Made by a program: the position numbers and the translations under genes
Shown here: in pieces, positions 56,158-64,000 of the stretch
How the letters are laid out: every line of letters begins with the position of its first letter
How positions within the stretch are numbered: the first letter of the stretch is position 1
Assembly (NCBI RefSeq): GCF_030209175.1
Contig: NZ_JARVSM010000006.1
Location: 434,001 to 498,000, forward strand
Length of the DNA stretch: 64,000 nt
DNA from: Pseudomonas sp. efr-133-TYG-5
GTDB lineage: Bacteria; Pseudomonadota; Gammaproteobacteria; Pseudomonadales; Pseudomonadaceae
Direction: 5' to 3'
The notes under the pieces: model-generated
What the model was told of the DNA's origin: nothing
Databases searched by the model: none
What the model saw: the letters and a program-made list of their open reading frames with translations, nothing else

Positions 56158-58644
56158 ATGCCTGACCTGCTTGACCGCTACCCGCTGATGGCGGGCACCT
56201 ACCACGAACTGCTCGACGGCAGCGGGGCAGTGCGTGCGCACTGGCAGCGACTGTTCGACCAGTTGCAGCGCAGCACCCCGGCGCAACTGGCGCAGCGTCA
56301 GGCGTTGCTGGCGCGGCAGATTCAGGAAAACGGCGTCACCTATAACGTCTATGCCGACCCCAAGGGCGCCGACCGTCCGTGGGAGCTGGATCTGCTGCCC
56401 CATGTGATCGCCGCTGACGAATGGCCGCAACTGGCCGCCGGGATTGCCCAGCGCGCACGCTTGCTCAATGCCGTACTGGCCGACCTGTATGGTCCGCAGC
56501 GTCTGATCCGCGAGGGCCTGCTGCCGGCGGAGCTGGTGTTCGGCCACAACAACTTTCTCTGGCCGTGCCAGGGCCTGGCGCCGCCGGATGGCATCTTTCT
56601 GCACCTGTACGCGGTGGATCTGGCGCGTACTCCGGACGGCCGCTGGTGGGTGACCGCGGATCGTACCCAGGCGCCGTCCGGGGCGGGTTATGCCCTGGAA
56701 AACCGCACCATCGTGTCGCGCGCCTTTCCCGAGCTGTACCGTGATTTGAAGGTGCAGCATCTGGCCGGTTTCTTCCGCACGCTGCAGGAAACCCTGGCGC
56801 GTCAGGCACCGAGCGACGCGGAGGCGCCATTGGTGGTGTTGCTGACACCGGGGCGTTTCAACGAAAGCTATTTCGAACACCTGTACCTGGCGCGGCAGCT
56901 CGGCTACCCGCTGGTGGAGGGGGGCGACCTGACGGTGCGCGACGCCACCGTATACCTGAAAACCCTCAGCGGCCTGCGCCGGGTGCACGCGATCATGCGT
57001 CGTCTCGACGATGACTTCTGCGACCCGCTGGAGCTGCGCACGGATTCCGCGCTCGGTGTCCCCGGTCTGCTCGAAGCCGTGCGCCAGGGCCGGGTGCTGG
57101 TGGCCAACGCCCTCGGCAGTGGTGTGCTGGAATCGCCGGGGCTGCTGGGCTTCCTGCCGAAGATCAATCAGTACCTGTTCGGCGAAGAACTGCTGCTGCC
57201 GTCGATTGCCACCTGGTGGTGCGGCGAGGCGCCAGTGCTGGCCCAGGCCCTGGAAAAGTTACCGGAACTGCTGATCAAAGCGGCGTTTCCCTCGCAGAGC
57301 TTCGCGCCGGTATTCGGCCGTGACTTGAGTGAAAAGCAGCGTCAGGCACTCGCCGCGCGCATGCAGGCGCGGCCTTATGCCTATGTCGCGCAAGAACTGG
57401 CCCAGTTGTCCCAGGCGCCGATCTGGCAGCCCGAGGACGGTCAGTTGCACCCCCGGGCCATCGGCATGCGCATGTATGCGGTGGCCAGTCGTGACGGCTA
57501 TCGGGTGTTGCCGGGCGGCCTGACCCGGGTCGCCGCCGACGCCGATGCCGAGGTGGTGTCGATGCAGCGCGGCGGCGCGAGCAAGGACACCTGGGTGCTG
57601 GGCGAGCGGCCACCCAGCGGTGAGCAGTGGACGGCGCAGCGCAATATCGGCGTGCACGATCTGGTGCGCCGCGACCCCTACCTGCCGTCGCGGGTGGTGG
57701 AGAATCTGTTCTGGTTCGGCCGTTATTGCGAGCGATGCGACGACAGCGCACGGTTGCTGCGGATCATGCTCGCGCGCTACGTCGATGGCGACGATCCGCA
57801 GGCATTGCAGGCCGCGGTGGCGCTGGGCGAGCGGCTGATGTTGCTGCCGGAGGAGGGCGAGTTGCCGCAGCGCCTGCTCGCGGCGCTGCTGGGCGAGGAC
57901 TGGTCGTTCAGCCTGCGCTGCAACCTGCAGCGCCTGCAGTGGGCCGCCTCGCAGGTGCGCGGCAAGCTCTCGCGGGAAAACTGGCAGGCACTCGTCGAGC
58001 TGCAGCGCGAGGCCATGGAGCTGGACACCGACGAGCCGGACTTCGGTGAGTTGCTGGATTTCCTCAACCGCCTGGTGATGTCGCTGGCGGCGCTGTCCGG
58101 GTTCGCCCTCGACGACATGACCCGCGACGAAGGCTGGCGCTTCCTGATGATCGGCCGGCGCATCGAGCGCCTGCAATTTCTCAGCAGCAGTCTGGCCGGG
58201 TTCCTGCGCGGCGCCGGGGCGTTCGCCCAGGCCGGGCTGGAATGGCTGCTGGAGCTGGGTAACAGCAGCATCACCTACCGTTCGCGCTATCTGGCGGTGG
58301 CACAGTTGATCCCGGTGCTCGACCTGTTGCTGCTGGACGAGCAGAACCCGCATGCGGTGTTGTTCCAGTTAAAACTGGTGACCCGCACGCTCAAGCGCTT
58401 GAACGACGATTTTGGCGTACCGCCCGAGGCCGGGTTGCCGCAACTGGTGGAGCGCCTCGGGCGTTTCGACCTCGGTTGCCTGGAGAATCCGCTGTTCGGC
58501 GAATCCAGTGTGCGTGCGGCGCTCGATGGCCTGGCCGATCTGCTGCAGGAGATTGCCGACGCCAGCGGTCAGGTCTCGGATCGCCTGGCCCTGCGCCATT
58601 TCGCCCATGTCGATGATGTCAGCCAGCGCACGGTGTCCGTCTGA
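56158..58644 (+). CDS. Circularly permuted ATP-grasp / alpha-E fusion protein
   Basis: 828 residues. Residues 1 to about 490 form the circularly permuted ATP-grasp domain (DUF404/DUF407: HNNFLWPCQG, TADRTQAPSGAGYALENR, VLLTPGRFNESYFEH, LVEGGDLTVRD, FPSQSFAPVFG). From about 510 begins the all-helical alpha-E domain (DUF403: SRVVENLFWFGRYCERCDDS, then EQNPHAVLFQL). The two are usually separate genes and are fused here. It is an expected ATP-dependent carboxylate-amine ligase. The gene lies 88 bases after the DUF2126 gene and overlaps the next start by one base. Confidence 0.88.
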   Translation: MPDLLDRYPLMAGTYHELLDGSGAVRAHWQRLFDQLQRSTPAQLAQRQALLARQIQENGVTYNVYADPKGADRPWELDLLPHVIAADEWPQLAAGIAQRARLLNAVLADLYGPQRLIREGLLPAELVFGHNNFLWPCQGLAPPDGIFLHLYAVDLARTPDGRWWVTADRTQAPSGAGYALENRTIVSRAFPELYRDLKVQHLAGFFRTLQETLARQAPSDAEAPLVVLLTPGRFNESYFEHLYLARQLGYPLVEGGDLTVRDATVYLKTLSGLRRVHAIMRRLDDDFCDPLELRTDSALGVPGLLEAVRQGRVLVANALGSGVLESPGLLGFLPKINQYLFGEELLLPSIATWWCGEAPVLAQALEKLPELLIKAAFPSQSFAPVFGRDLSEKQRQALAARMQARPYAYVAQELAQLSQAPIWQPEDGQLHPRAIGMRMYAVASRDGYRVLPGGLTRVAADADAEVVSMQRGGASKDTWVLGERPPSGEQWTAQRNIGVHDLVRRDPYLPSRVVENLFWFGRYCERCDDSARLLRIMLARYVDGDDPQALQAAVALGERLMLLPEEGELPQRLLAALLGEDWSFSLRCNLQRLQWAASQVRGKLSRENWQALVELQREAMELDTDEPDFGELLDFLNRLVMSLAALSGFALDDMTRDEGWRFLMIGRRIERLQFLSSSLAGFLRGAGAFAQAGLEWLLELGNSSITYRSRYLAVAQLIPVLDLLLLDEQNPHAVLFQLKLVTRTLKRLNDDFGVPPEAGLPQLVERLGRFDLGCLENPLFGESSVRAALDGLADLLQEIADASGQVSDRLALRHFAHVDDVSQRTVSV

Positions 58645-59534
58645 TGAGCGCGCATTACCAGATCCTCCACGACACCTGTTATCACTACGACAGCCCGGTG
58701 TCCCTGGCGCAGCAACTGGCGCATCTGTGGCCACGCGAGTGCGCCTGGCAGCGCTGCACCGCGCAGCAGTTACTGATCAGTCCGCAGCCGACCGCGCGCC
58801 GCGATGAGCAGGACGTCTTCGGCAATCCGCTGACGCGCCTGGCCTTCGAGCGGCCCCACGACGAGTTGCAGGTCAACGCCCGCCTGACGGTCGAAGTGCT
58901 GGCGCGGCCGCTGCTGGATTTCAACCTGTCGCCGGCCTGGGAGCTGACGCGCAACGCACTGACCTACAGCAGCCAGCCGCTGCCCTCGGAACTGCTGGAA
59001 GCTTGCCGCTACCGGTTTCAGTCGCCCTATGTGCACCTCAAACGCAGCTTCGTCGAGTTTTCCGAAAGCTGCTTTCCCGCTGGCCGTCCGCTGCTATTGG
59101 GCGTGCAGGCCTTGATGGAAAAGATCTTCAGCGAATTCACCTTCGATGCCGAAGCCACCCAGGTGGCGACGCCGCTGGTCGAGGTGCTGGAGCGGCGCCG
59201 TGGCGTCTGCCAGGACTTCGCCCATCTGATGCTGGCCTGCGTGCGTTCCCGTGGGCTGGCGGCGCGCTACGTCAGCGGCTACCTGCTGACCCGGCCACCG
59301 CCGGGGCAGCCGCGGTTGATCGGCGCTGACGCATCGCATGCCTGGGTCTCGGTGTTCTGCCCGGTGCTGGGCTGGGTGGATTTCGATCCGACCAACAATG
59401 TGCAACCGGCACTGGAGCACATCACCCTGGCCTGGGGCCGGGATTTTTCCGATGTGTCGCCGTTGCGTGGGGTGATTCTGGGCGGGGGCAGCCATGATCC
59501 GGAAGTGCGGGTCACGGTGATGCCGGTGGAGTGA
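58644..59534 (+). CDS. Transglutaminase-family cysteine protease-like protein
   Basis: 296 residues: a bacterial transglutaminase N-domain (about 1-100), then the transglutaminase core with the triad Cys189 (RRGVCQDFAHL), His232 (DASHAWVSVF) and Asp248 (WVDFDPTNN). No signal peptide or membrane segment. It is more likely an amidase/peptidase or transamidase than a protein cross-linker. Start ATG 58644 overlaps the preceding stop, so it is translationally coupled to the ATP-grasp/alpha-E gene and closes the cluster. Confidence 0.9.
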   Translation: MSAHYQILHDTCYHYDSPVSLAQQLAHLWPRECAWQRCTAQQLLISPQPTARRDEQDVFGNPLTRLAFERPHDELQVNARLTVEVLARPLLDFNLSPAWELTRNALTYSSQPLPSELLEACRYRFQSPYVHLKRSFVEFSESCFPAGRPLLLGVQALMEKIFSEFTFDAEATQVATPLVEVLERRRGVCQDFAHLMLACVRSRGLAARYVSGYLLTRPPPGQPRLIGADASHAWVSVFCPVLGWVDFDPTNNVQPALEHITLAWGRDFSDVSPLRGVILGGGSHDPEVRVTVMPVE

Positions 59535-59553
59535 GGCGGGTGTGGGGGGAGCA

Positions 59554-59630
59554 GTGTGGCGGGGTCGCAGAGCCCCGCCGGGCTGCGCAGCAGGTGCGCT
59601 GCCCGGCGGCGGACTGCGCCCGCGCCACAC
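59554..59630. other. Branched palindromic structure downstream of the transglutaminase cluster
   Basis: Outer arms GTGTGGCG (59554-59561) and CGCCACAC (59623-59630) enclose GGCGGGG/CCCCGCC (59558-59579) and GGGCTGCGCA/TGCGCTGCCC (59580-59604). It fills the convergent gap before the next minus-strand gene and may act as a transcription stop or be a repeat of another class. Confidence 0.6.
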
Positions 59631-59667
59631 AAGTCTGCTCTCAGAGCGACCGGATCAAGCTGTCAGC

Positions 59668-59850
59668 TCAGGCGTCAGGCGCCTGATCCTTCGGTGCATC
59701 AACATCATCGTCTTCAGTGGCCACTTCACCGTCAGGGTTGAGTGCCGCTTCTTCAGCCATCTGTTTCTTGCGCTGAAGCTTTTCCTCTTTCTTCTGTTCC
59801 TTGGCCAGGTCTCGTTGACGTTTGGCGAAGGAGTAATTGGGTTTAGCCAT
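59668..59850 (-). CDS. Small charged protein, unknown function
   Basis: 60 residues starting at ATG 59850 (AGAGGA upstream on the minus strand). A basic helical half (NYSFAKRQRDLAKEQKKEEK) is followed by an acidic half (DGEVATEDDDVDAPKDQAPD). No Cys, no membrane segment. I recognise it as a conserved-type pseudomonad small protein of the 'NYSFAKRQRDLAKEQK' pattern, but no function is known. A charged mixed pattern suggests nucleic-acid or ribosome contact, which is only a guess. It follows the LOG gene after 68 bases. Confidence 0.75.
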   Translation of the reverse strand: MAKPNYSFAKRQRDLAKEQKKEEKLQRKKQMAEEAALNPDGEVATEDDDVDAPKDQAPDA

Positions 59851-59918
59851 GGGCGATCCTCTGGGGTCGAAGGTGAGGTTGAGCGGCGCGTATTCTGCCC
59901 TGTATCGGTGCCCGGCGG

Positions 59919-60506
59919 TTAACCGGGTTTTTGCCCGACCCATTTTGGCGTGACGGTCGGCTGCCAGCGGTCAAGGGCGTCGAGCAGGGTCTGTGGCGAT
60001 TCGCTCACTTGCAGCATGTCACGGTGTGGCGCGCGAACGAAGCCTTCGCCGACGATGTGATCGAGAAAAGCCGTGAGTTTGCTGTAGAAACCGTTCACTT
60101 CCAGCAGGCCCAGCGGTTTACCGTGATAGCCGAGCTGGCCCCAGGTCCAGACTTCGAACAACTCTTCCAGAGTGCCGAGGCCGCCCGGCAGCGCGATGAA
60201 CGCATCGCTGAGTTCGGCCATCCGTGCCTTGCGTGCATGCATGCCGTCGACCACTTCCAGGCGCGTCAGGCTTTTGTGGCCGATCTCCTTGTCCATCAGG
60301 CTCTGCGGAATGATGCCGATGACGTCGCCACCGGCCGCCAGGGCGGCATCGGCAACAATGCCCATCAGGCCCACGGCGCCACCGCCGTAGACCAGCGTCA
60401 GGCGGCGCTCGGCCAGGGCCTGGCCGAGGGCGACGGCGGCTGCGGTGTACGCCGGGTCGGTGCCGGCGTTGGCACCGCAAAATACACAAACGGATTTCAG
60501 AGACAT
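59919..60506 (-). CDS. LOG-family nucleotide 5'-monophosphate phosphoribohydrolase (TIGR00730)
   Basis: 195-residue Rossmann-fold enzyme with the family signature PGGLGTLEELFEVWTWGQLG (about residues 107-126) and the start VCVFCGANAGTDPAY, GGGAVGLMG. LOG proteins release ribose 5-phosphate from AMP or cytokinin nucleotides; in most bacteria the real substrate is a nucleotide monophosphate. AGGAGGAAGGC lies right before ATG 60506 on the minus strand. The gene has a typical length. Confidence 0.9.
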   Translation of the reverse strand: MSLKSVCVFCGANAGTDPAYTAAAVALGQALAERRLTLVYGGGAVGLMGIVADAALAAGGDVIGIIPQSLMDKEIGHKSLTRLEVVDGMHARKARMAELSDAFIALPGGLGTLEELFEVWTWGQLGYHGKPLGLLEVNGFYSKLTAFLDHIVGEGFVRAPHRDMLQVSESPQTLLDALDRWQPTVTPKWVGQKPG

Positions 60507-60566
60507 GCCTTCCTCCTGGGTCGATCAGCCCCACAGGGTAACGGCTGGCAGGTCTCGCTCCAAGGG

Positions 60567-60656
60567 CTAGACTTCGCGCTGGGGTGTTTCACAGGTGCCG
60601 CTGGCACCACAGGCATAGGCGGCAAGCAGGCTGCACAACAGGCCGTTAAAGATCAT
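60567..60656 (-). CDS. Possible 29-residue exported peptide
   Basis: Minus-strand ATG 60656 to TAG 60567, preceded by GGAG at a suitable distance. The peptide has a short hydrophobic core (FNGLLCSLLAAYACGASGTC) with three later or embedded cysteines, like a tiny lipoprotein or secreted peptide, then TPQREV. It fills part of the 342-base gap between the LOG gene and azurin. Support is only the ribosome site, hydrophobic start and Cys pattern. Confidence 0.35.
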   Translation of the reverse strand: MIFNGLLCSLLAAYACGASGTCETPQREV

Positions 60657-60763
60657 GACAGGCACTCCGTTTCATGGGGATGGGCCGATCATAGGGCCGG
60701 CGCGGGCATCTGGCCGGTAGATTGTTTCGATGAGTGTCATAGCCTGAAAGTTGTATACAATTT

Positions 60764-60777
60764 TTGACTCAAGTCAT
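60764..60777 (+). promoter_or_regulatory. Anr/FNR-like box upstream of azurin
   Basis: TTGACTCAAGTCAT fits TTGAT-N4-ATCAA with changes at the two inner positions. It lies 72 bases before the azu start, a usual spacing for oxygen-controlled activation. Confidence 0.55.
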
Positions 60778-60848
60778 AGGAACTTGCGAAGATTTCAGGC
60801 AGTCTTCCAACCAATCGTGTTTTGTTAACCCTGCCTTGGAGATTCACC

Positions 60849-61295
60849 ATGTTTTCCAAAGTTGTTGCGGTATCCCTGCTGGCGCTGGCCAGCAGCCAAT
60901 TGATGGCTGCCGAGTGCAAAACCACCGTCGACTCCACCGACCAGATGTCCTTCAACACCAAGGCCATCGAAATCGACAAGAGCTGCAAGACCTTCACCAT
61001 CGAACTGACCCACTCCGGCAGCCTGCCGAAAAACGTCATGGGCCATAACCTGGTGATCAGCAAAACCGCTGACATGCAGCCGATCGCCACCGACGGCCTG
61101 GCGGCCGGGATCGACAAGAACTATCTGAAGGACGGCGACGAGCGCGTGATCGCCCACACCAAGATCATCGGTGCCGGCGAGAAAGACACGCTGACCATCG
61201 ACGTAGCGAAACTGACCGCTGGCACCGATTACGGCTTCTTCTGCTCGTTCCCGGGCCACATCTCGATGATGAAAGGCTCTGTGACCGTCAAGTAA
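60849..61295 (+). CDS. azu: Azurin (blue copper protein)
   Basis: 148 residues with a 20-residue signal peptide (MFSKVVAVSLLALASSQLMA) and a 128-residue mature periplasmic electron carrier. All copper ligands are present in mature numbering: Gly45, His46 (MGHN), Cys112, His117 (FCSFPGH) and Met121; disulfide Cys3-Cys26 is also present. It passes electrons in anaerobic/denitrification or amine oxidation chains. The start ATG follows TTGGAG. A terminator follows, shared with nadE. Confidence 0.97.
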   Translation: MFSKVVAVSLLALASSQLMAAECKTTVDSTDQMSFNTKAIEIDKSCKTFTIELTHSGSLPKNVMGHNLVISKTADMQPIATDGLAAGIDKNYLKDGDERVIAHTKIIGAGEKDTLTIDVAKLTAGTDYGFFCSFPGHISMMKGSVTVK

Positions 61296-61318
61296 TTCGG
61301 CCTACCGCGTCATCGTTC

Positions 61319-61406
61319 TTCGCGAGCAGGCTCGCTCCTACAGGTCTGGTCTCGGTCACACATTTTGTGAACAACCGCGACAGGGTGGGAGCGAGCCTGT
61401 CGCGAA
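61319..61406. repeat. REPIN with one shortened arm
   Basis: Left arm 61319-61342 (TTCGCGAGCAGGCTCGCTCC..) and right arm from 61385, which lacks bases of the core (GCCTGTCGCG in place of GCCTGCTCGCG). Confidence 0.8.
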
Positions 61407-61440
61407 GAGGGCGTGCGCAGCGACAGATGCGTTGGCCAAG

Positions 61441-61478
61441 AAAAAGCCCGCTGAGGATCACTCCTCAGCGGGCTTTTT
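61441..61478. terminator. Bidirectional terminator between azu and nadE
   Basis: A 17-base perfect stem (61441-61457 with 61462-61478, loop TCAC) with A's and T's at both ends. Confidence 0.93.
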
Positions 61479-61492
61479 CATTGCGTCGCCGA

Positions 61493-62320
61493 TCAAGGCG
61501 CAAACGGCATGACGCGCTTGTGATGGGTCTTGTTGTAGGTGTTGACGATGATGTCGAACGCTTCCTGGCGTACCGGCTCGCCGTGCAGGAAGGCGTCGAT
61601 CTCGGCGTAGGTCACGCCGTGCGAGGCTTCGTCAGGCTTGCCCGGCGAGAGGTCTTCGAGGTCGGCGGTCGGGACCTTTTCCACCAGCGATTCCGGCGCG
61701 CCAAAGCTGCGGGCAATCGCGCGCACCTGGTTTTTCACCAGGCCGCTGAGCGGCGCGAGGTCGCAGGCGCCGTCACCGAACTTGGTGAAGAAGCCCATCA
61801 CCGCTTCCGCCGCATGGTCGGTGCCGATCACCAGGCCGTGGGCGGCGCCGGCGATGGTGTACTGGGCGACCATGCGCATGCGGGCCTTGGTGTTGCCGAG
61901 CACGAAATCCACCGACACCGCGTGCTTGCCTTCGAACGCCGCGACCTCGCTGGCCAGGGATTTCACTGCCGGGCCGATATTGACGGTGTGGCGCTCGTCC
62001 GGGGCGATGAAATCGACGCTGGCCTGGGCATCATGTTCATCGAACTGCACATCGTACGGCAGGCGCACGGCGATGAACTTGTAGGCGTCGTCGCCGGTGC
62101 GCTCACGCAGTTCACGCATGGCGCGCTGCGCCAGCAGGCCGGCGGTCAGCGAGTCGACACCGCCGCTGATGCCCAGCACCAGGGTCTTGAGGCCGGAACT
62201 GGTCAGGCAATCCTGGATGAAGGTGATGCGCCGGGCGACTTCGGCCTCGAGGGCTCGCTGATCGGCGAACGGCGGCTGGACCTTGAGCTGTTCAGCAATC
62301 TCACGCTGTACGGCTTGCAT
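61493..62320 (-). CDS. nadE: Ammonia-dependent NAD+ synthetase
   Basis: 275 residues. It adenylates and amidates nicotinate adenine dinucleotide to NAD+. PP-loop SGGVDS (about residues 52-57; LVLGISGGVDSLTAG) is followed by NIGPAVKSL, GNTKARMRM and GTDHAAEAVMGFFTKFGDG. No glutaminase domain, so it uses ammonia. It starts four bases after the pncB stop (minus strand), and the pair form an NAD salvage operon. Confidence 0.96.
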   Translation of the reverse strand: MQAVQREIAEQLKVQPPFADQRALEAEVARRITFIQDCLTSSGLKTLVLGISGGVDSLTAGLLAQRAMRELRERTGDDAYKFIAVRLPYDVQFDEHDAQASVDFIAPDERHTVNIGPAVKSLASEVAAFEGKHAVSVDFVLGNTKARMRMVAQYTIAGAAHGLVIGTDHAAEAVMGFFTKFGDGACDLAPLSGLVKNQVRAIARSFGAPESLVEKVPTADLEDLSPGKPDEASHGVTYAEIDAFLHGEPVRQEAFDIIVNTYNKTHHKRVMPFAP

Positions 62321-62324
62321 GAAT

Positions 62325-63548
62325 TCACTCCTTGCTAGATAGGCTGGAAACGGCAGGAACCTGGAACACGTGTCGCAAATAGGCGACGAAATTCGGATCT
62401 TTGCAGTGGGTCTTGCCCGGCTCGTCGGAGATCTTCGCCACCGGTTGGCCGTTGCAGGCGGTCATTTTAAGCACGATGCTCATCGGTTCGACACCCGGAA
62501 TGTCACAGGTGAGGTTGGTGCCGATGCCGAAGCTGACGTTGATTCGCCCACGCAGCGCGCGGAAGATTTCCAGCGATTTGGGCAGAGTCAGGCTGTCGGA
62601 GAACACCAGGGTCTTGCTCAGCGGATCGATGCCGAGCTTGTGGTAGTGGGCGATGCATTTTTCGCCCCACAGCACCGGATCCCCGGAATCGTGACGCAAG
62701 CCGTCGAACAGCTTGGCGAAGAACAGATCGAAATCGCCGAGGAAGGCATCGGTGGTGATGCAGTCGGTGAGCGCAATGCCCAGCAGGCCGCGATATTCGC
62801 GAACCCAGCAATCGAGGGCGGCGATCTGGCTGTCGATCAGGCGAGGCCCGAGTTGCTGGTGCGCCATGATCCACTCGTGTGCCATGGTGCCCAGCGGTTT
62901 CATGTCCAGTTCACGCGACAGGTGCACGTTGCTGGTGCCGACGAAGCGTCCGGGGAAGTCGTGCTTGAGCACGTTGACCACTTCCTCCTGCACGCGATAC
63001 GAGAACCGCCGGCGGGTGCCGAAGTCGGCGACCTGCAATTGCGACAGCTCCTCGGCCGAGGCGTTGGCGGTCAGCCAGTCGAACTTGCGGTACAACTGCT
63101 CGCGCGCCTGTTCCAGCACGGTTTCACGGTAGCGATAGCGGTTGCGCACTTCGCTGACGATCGCCAGCAGCGGCACTTCGAACAGGATCACATGCAGCCA
63201 CGGCCCGCGCAGGCGGATGAACAGTTCGCCGTTCTCGATCCCGGTGTGCAGGTAGCGCAGGTTGAAGCGGAACAGGCCGAGAAAGCGCAGGAAGTCCGGC
63301 TTGAGGAAGCTGATGCGCTCGAGAAAGCTCAACTGGTCGGCGCTCAGGCTCAACTCGGCCAGGCGCTCGATCTGGTAGCGAATCTCCGCCAGGTACGGGC
63401 GCAGATCCTCGCTGTTGCGGCAACGGAACTCCCATTCGACTTCGACGTTGGGGTAGTTGTGCAGCACCGCCTGCATCATCGTCAGTTTGTAGAAGTCGGT
63501 GTCGAGCAGGTTCTGCACGATGCGATCGGCAAACACACTCTCGCTCAT
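62325..63548 (-). CDS. pncB: Nicotinate phosphoribosyltransferase
   Basis: 407 residues. It converts nicotinate and PRPP to nicotinate mononucleotide. Conserved parts include LLDTDFYKLTMMQAVLHNYP in two blocks near the N-terminus, FGTRRRFSYRVQ, GTSNVHLSRELDMKPLGTMAHEWIM (split), and FGIGTNLTCD; GGTC-type phosphate binding is in the last third. The start ATG 63548 (GGAG upstream) replaces an upstream in-frame ATG at 63575 without a site. It is first gene of the pncB-nadE pair. Confidence 0.95.
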   Translation of the reverse strand: MSESVFADRIVQNLLDTDFYKLTMMQAVLHNYPNVEVEWEFRCRNSEDLRPYLAEIRYQIERLAELSLSADQLSFLERISFLKPDFLRFLGLFRFNLRYLHTGIENGELFIRLRGPWLHVILFEVPLLAIVSEVRNRYRYRETVLEQAREQLYRKFDWLTANASAEELSQLQVADFGTRRRFSYRVQEEVVNVLKHDFPGRFVGTSNVHLSRELDMKPLGTMAHEWIMAHQQLGPRLIDSQIAALDCWVREYRGLLGIALTDCITTDAFLGDFDLFFAKLFDGLRHDSGDPVLWGEKCIAHYHKLGIDPLSKTLVFSDSLTLPKSLEIFRALRGRINVSFGIGTNLTCDIPGVEPMSIVLKMTACNGQPVAKISDEPGKTHCKDPNFVAYLRHVFQVPAVSSLSSKE

Positions 63549-63654
63549 AACGGGGTCTCCAGGCGGGCCGCGCACGGCGCGGCATCAATCAATGGCGCTA
63601 GTGGCGCATATCAATGGGCGTTGTGCCAGCGATTTTTGTATCGCCGAGATCCCC

Positions 63655-63743
63655 GTGGGAGCGGGCTTGCCCGCGAAGAGGCCAGCAGGTCCAACATCAA
63701 TGTTGATTTTGCCGACGTCTTCGCGGGCAAGCCCGCTCCCACA
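63655..63743. repeat. REPIN of the GCGGGC class
   Basis: GTGGGAGCGGGCTTGCCCGC.. (from 63655) and its inverse (to 63743), separated by a centre with the palindrome ACATCAATGTTGAT. It lies between the LysR fragment and pncB. Confidence 0.88.
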
Positions 63744-63759
63744 GGGACTGGATAAAACT

Positions 63760-64000
63760 TCAAGCCGGGCTGTCGATCTGCTCCAGCATCCACTTGACGA
63801 AATCGCGCACCTTCGGCACCTCCGCCGCGTGTTCCGGGTAGGCCAGGTAGTAGGCGTCGGAACTGGGCATTGCATGCTGCCAGGGAATGACCAGCTTGCC
63901 GTCGGCCAATTCCTCTTCCACCAGAAATCTGGGCAGCAACGCCACGCCGCAGCCGACCTGAGCGGCGCGAATGCACATATAAAAGGTCTCGAAGCGTGGG
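63760..64000 (-). CDS. LysR-type transcriptional regulator, C-terminal fragment
   Basis: 80 residues entering from the right edge and ending at 63760. The sequence GCGVALLPRFLVEEELADGK is typical of the end of the effector-binding domain in GcvA-like LysR regulators, and the final segment is PKVRDFVKWMLEQIDSPA. The DNA-binding half and start lie outside the window, so target genes cannot be inferred. Confidence 0.75.
   Translation of the reverse strand, partial: PRFETFYMCIRAAQVGCGVALLPRFLVEEELADGKLVIPWQHAMPSSDAYYLAYPEHAAEVPKVRDFVKWMLEQIDSPA

Overview
This 64 kb window is chromosomal DNA of a Pseudomonas of the fluorescens group. The evidence is the high GC content, the strong GC bias at third codon positions, gene order that closely follows the P. 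aeruginosa block running from nudF/parE down to azu/pncB, many Pseudomonas-type REP/REPIN palindromes, and a two-repeat OAA-type mannose lectin like the one known from strain Pf0-1. No prophage, insertion sequence, integrase, rRNA or CRISPR array is visible. Nearly everything is core genome, so the interest lies in a few accessory genes and in structured intergenic DNA.

Layout. 1-9080: end of nudF, a DUF1249 gene, cpdA and yqiA, then parE and parC enclosing a phytase-like protein and a retropepsin-like protease, then a PqiC-like lipoprotein behind a strongly folded intergenic region. 9380-18100: a minus-strand HAMP membrane protein with a degenerate cyclase-like domain, serB, a FimW-like PilZ protein, the lectin gene, and a minus-strand HDOD-rhdA-psd group. 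18150-22700: motAB behind a FliA-type promoter, rsgA, orn, and a TRIC-family membrane protein. 22700-33930: queG diverging from the compact series nnr-tsaE-amiB-mutL-miaA-hfq-hflX-hflK-hflC, with mostly overlapping or closely spaced genes. 34240-41520: hisZ-purA, a chemoreceptor, and a ferric-iron ABC permease plus binding protein without an ATPase. 41730-42210: two tandem tRNA-Leu(CAG) genes, each with its own promoter and terminator. 42365-52160: rnr-rlmB, rpsF-rpsR-DUF2232-rplI, dnaB and ygiQ. 52190-52800: a gene-free stretch packed with repeats. 52800-59534: a three-gene transglutaminase/DUF2126, circularly permuted ATP-grasp/alpha-E and transglutaminase cluster. 59668-64000: a 60-residue charged protein, a LOG-family enzyme, a possible 29-residue peptide, azurin, the NAD salvage pair pncB-nadE, and the end of a LysR-type regulator.

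How the genes fit together. Topoisomerase IV, DnaB, MutL, RNase R, Orn, RlmB, RsgA, S6/S18/L9, MiaA, TsaE, QueG and Hfq form an information-processing core. CpdA, the FimW-like protein, MotAB and the chemoreceptor concern second messengers and motility. The most intriguing system is the 52.8-59.5 kb cluster: two papain-like transglutaminase domains, a DUF2126 module and a permuted ATP-grasp fused to alpha-E. It looks like an enzyme set for making and cutting an amide- or peptide-linked product that is still unknown. Positions and motifs were read directly from the sequence. Family names rest on remembered family features, because no database search was possible.
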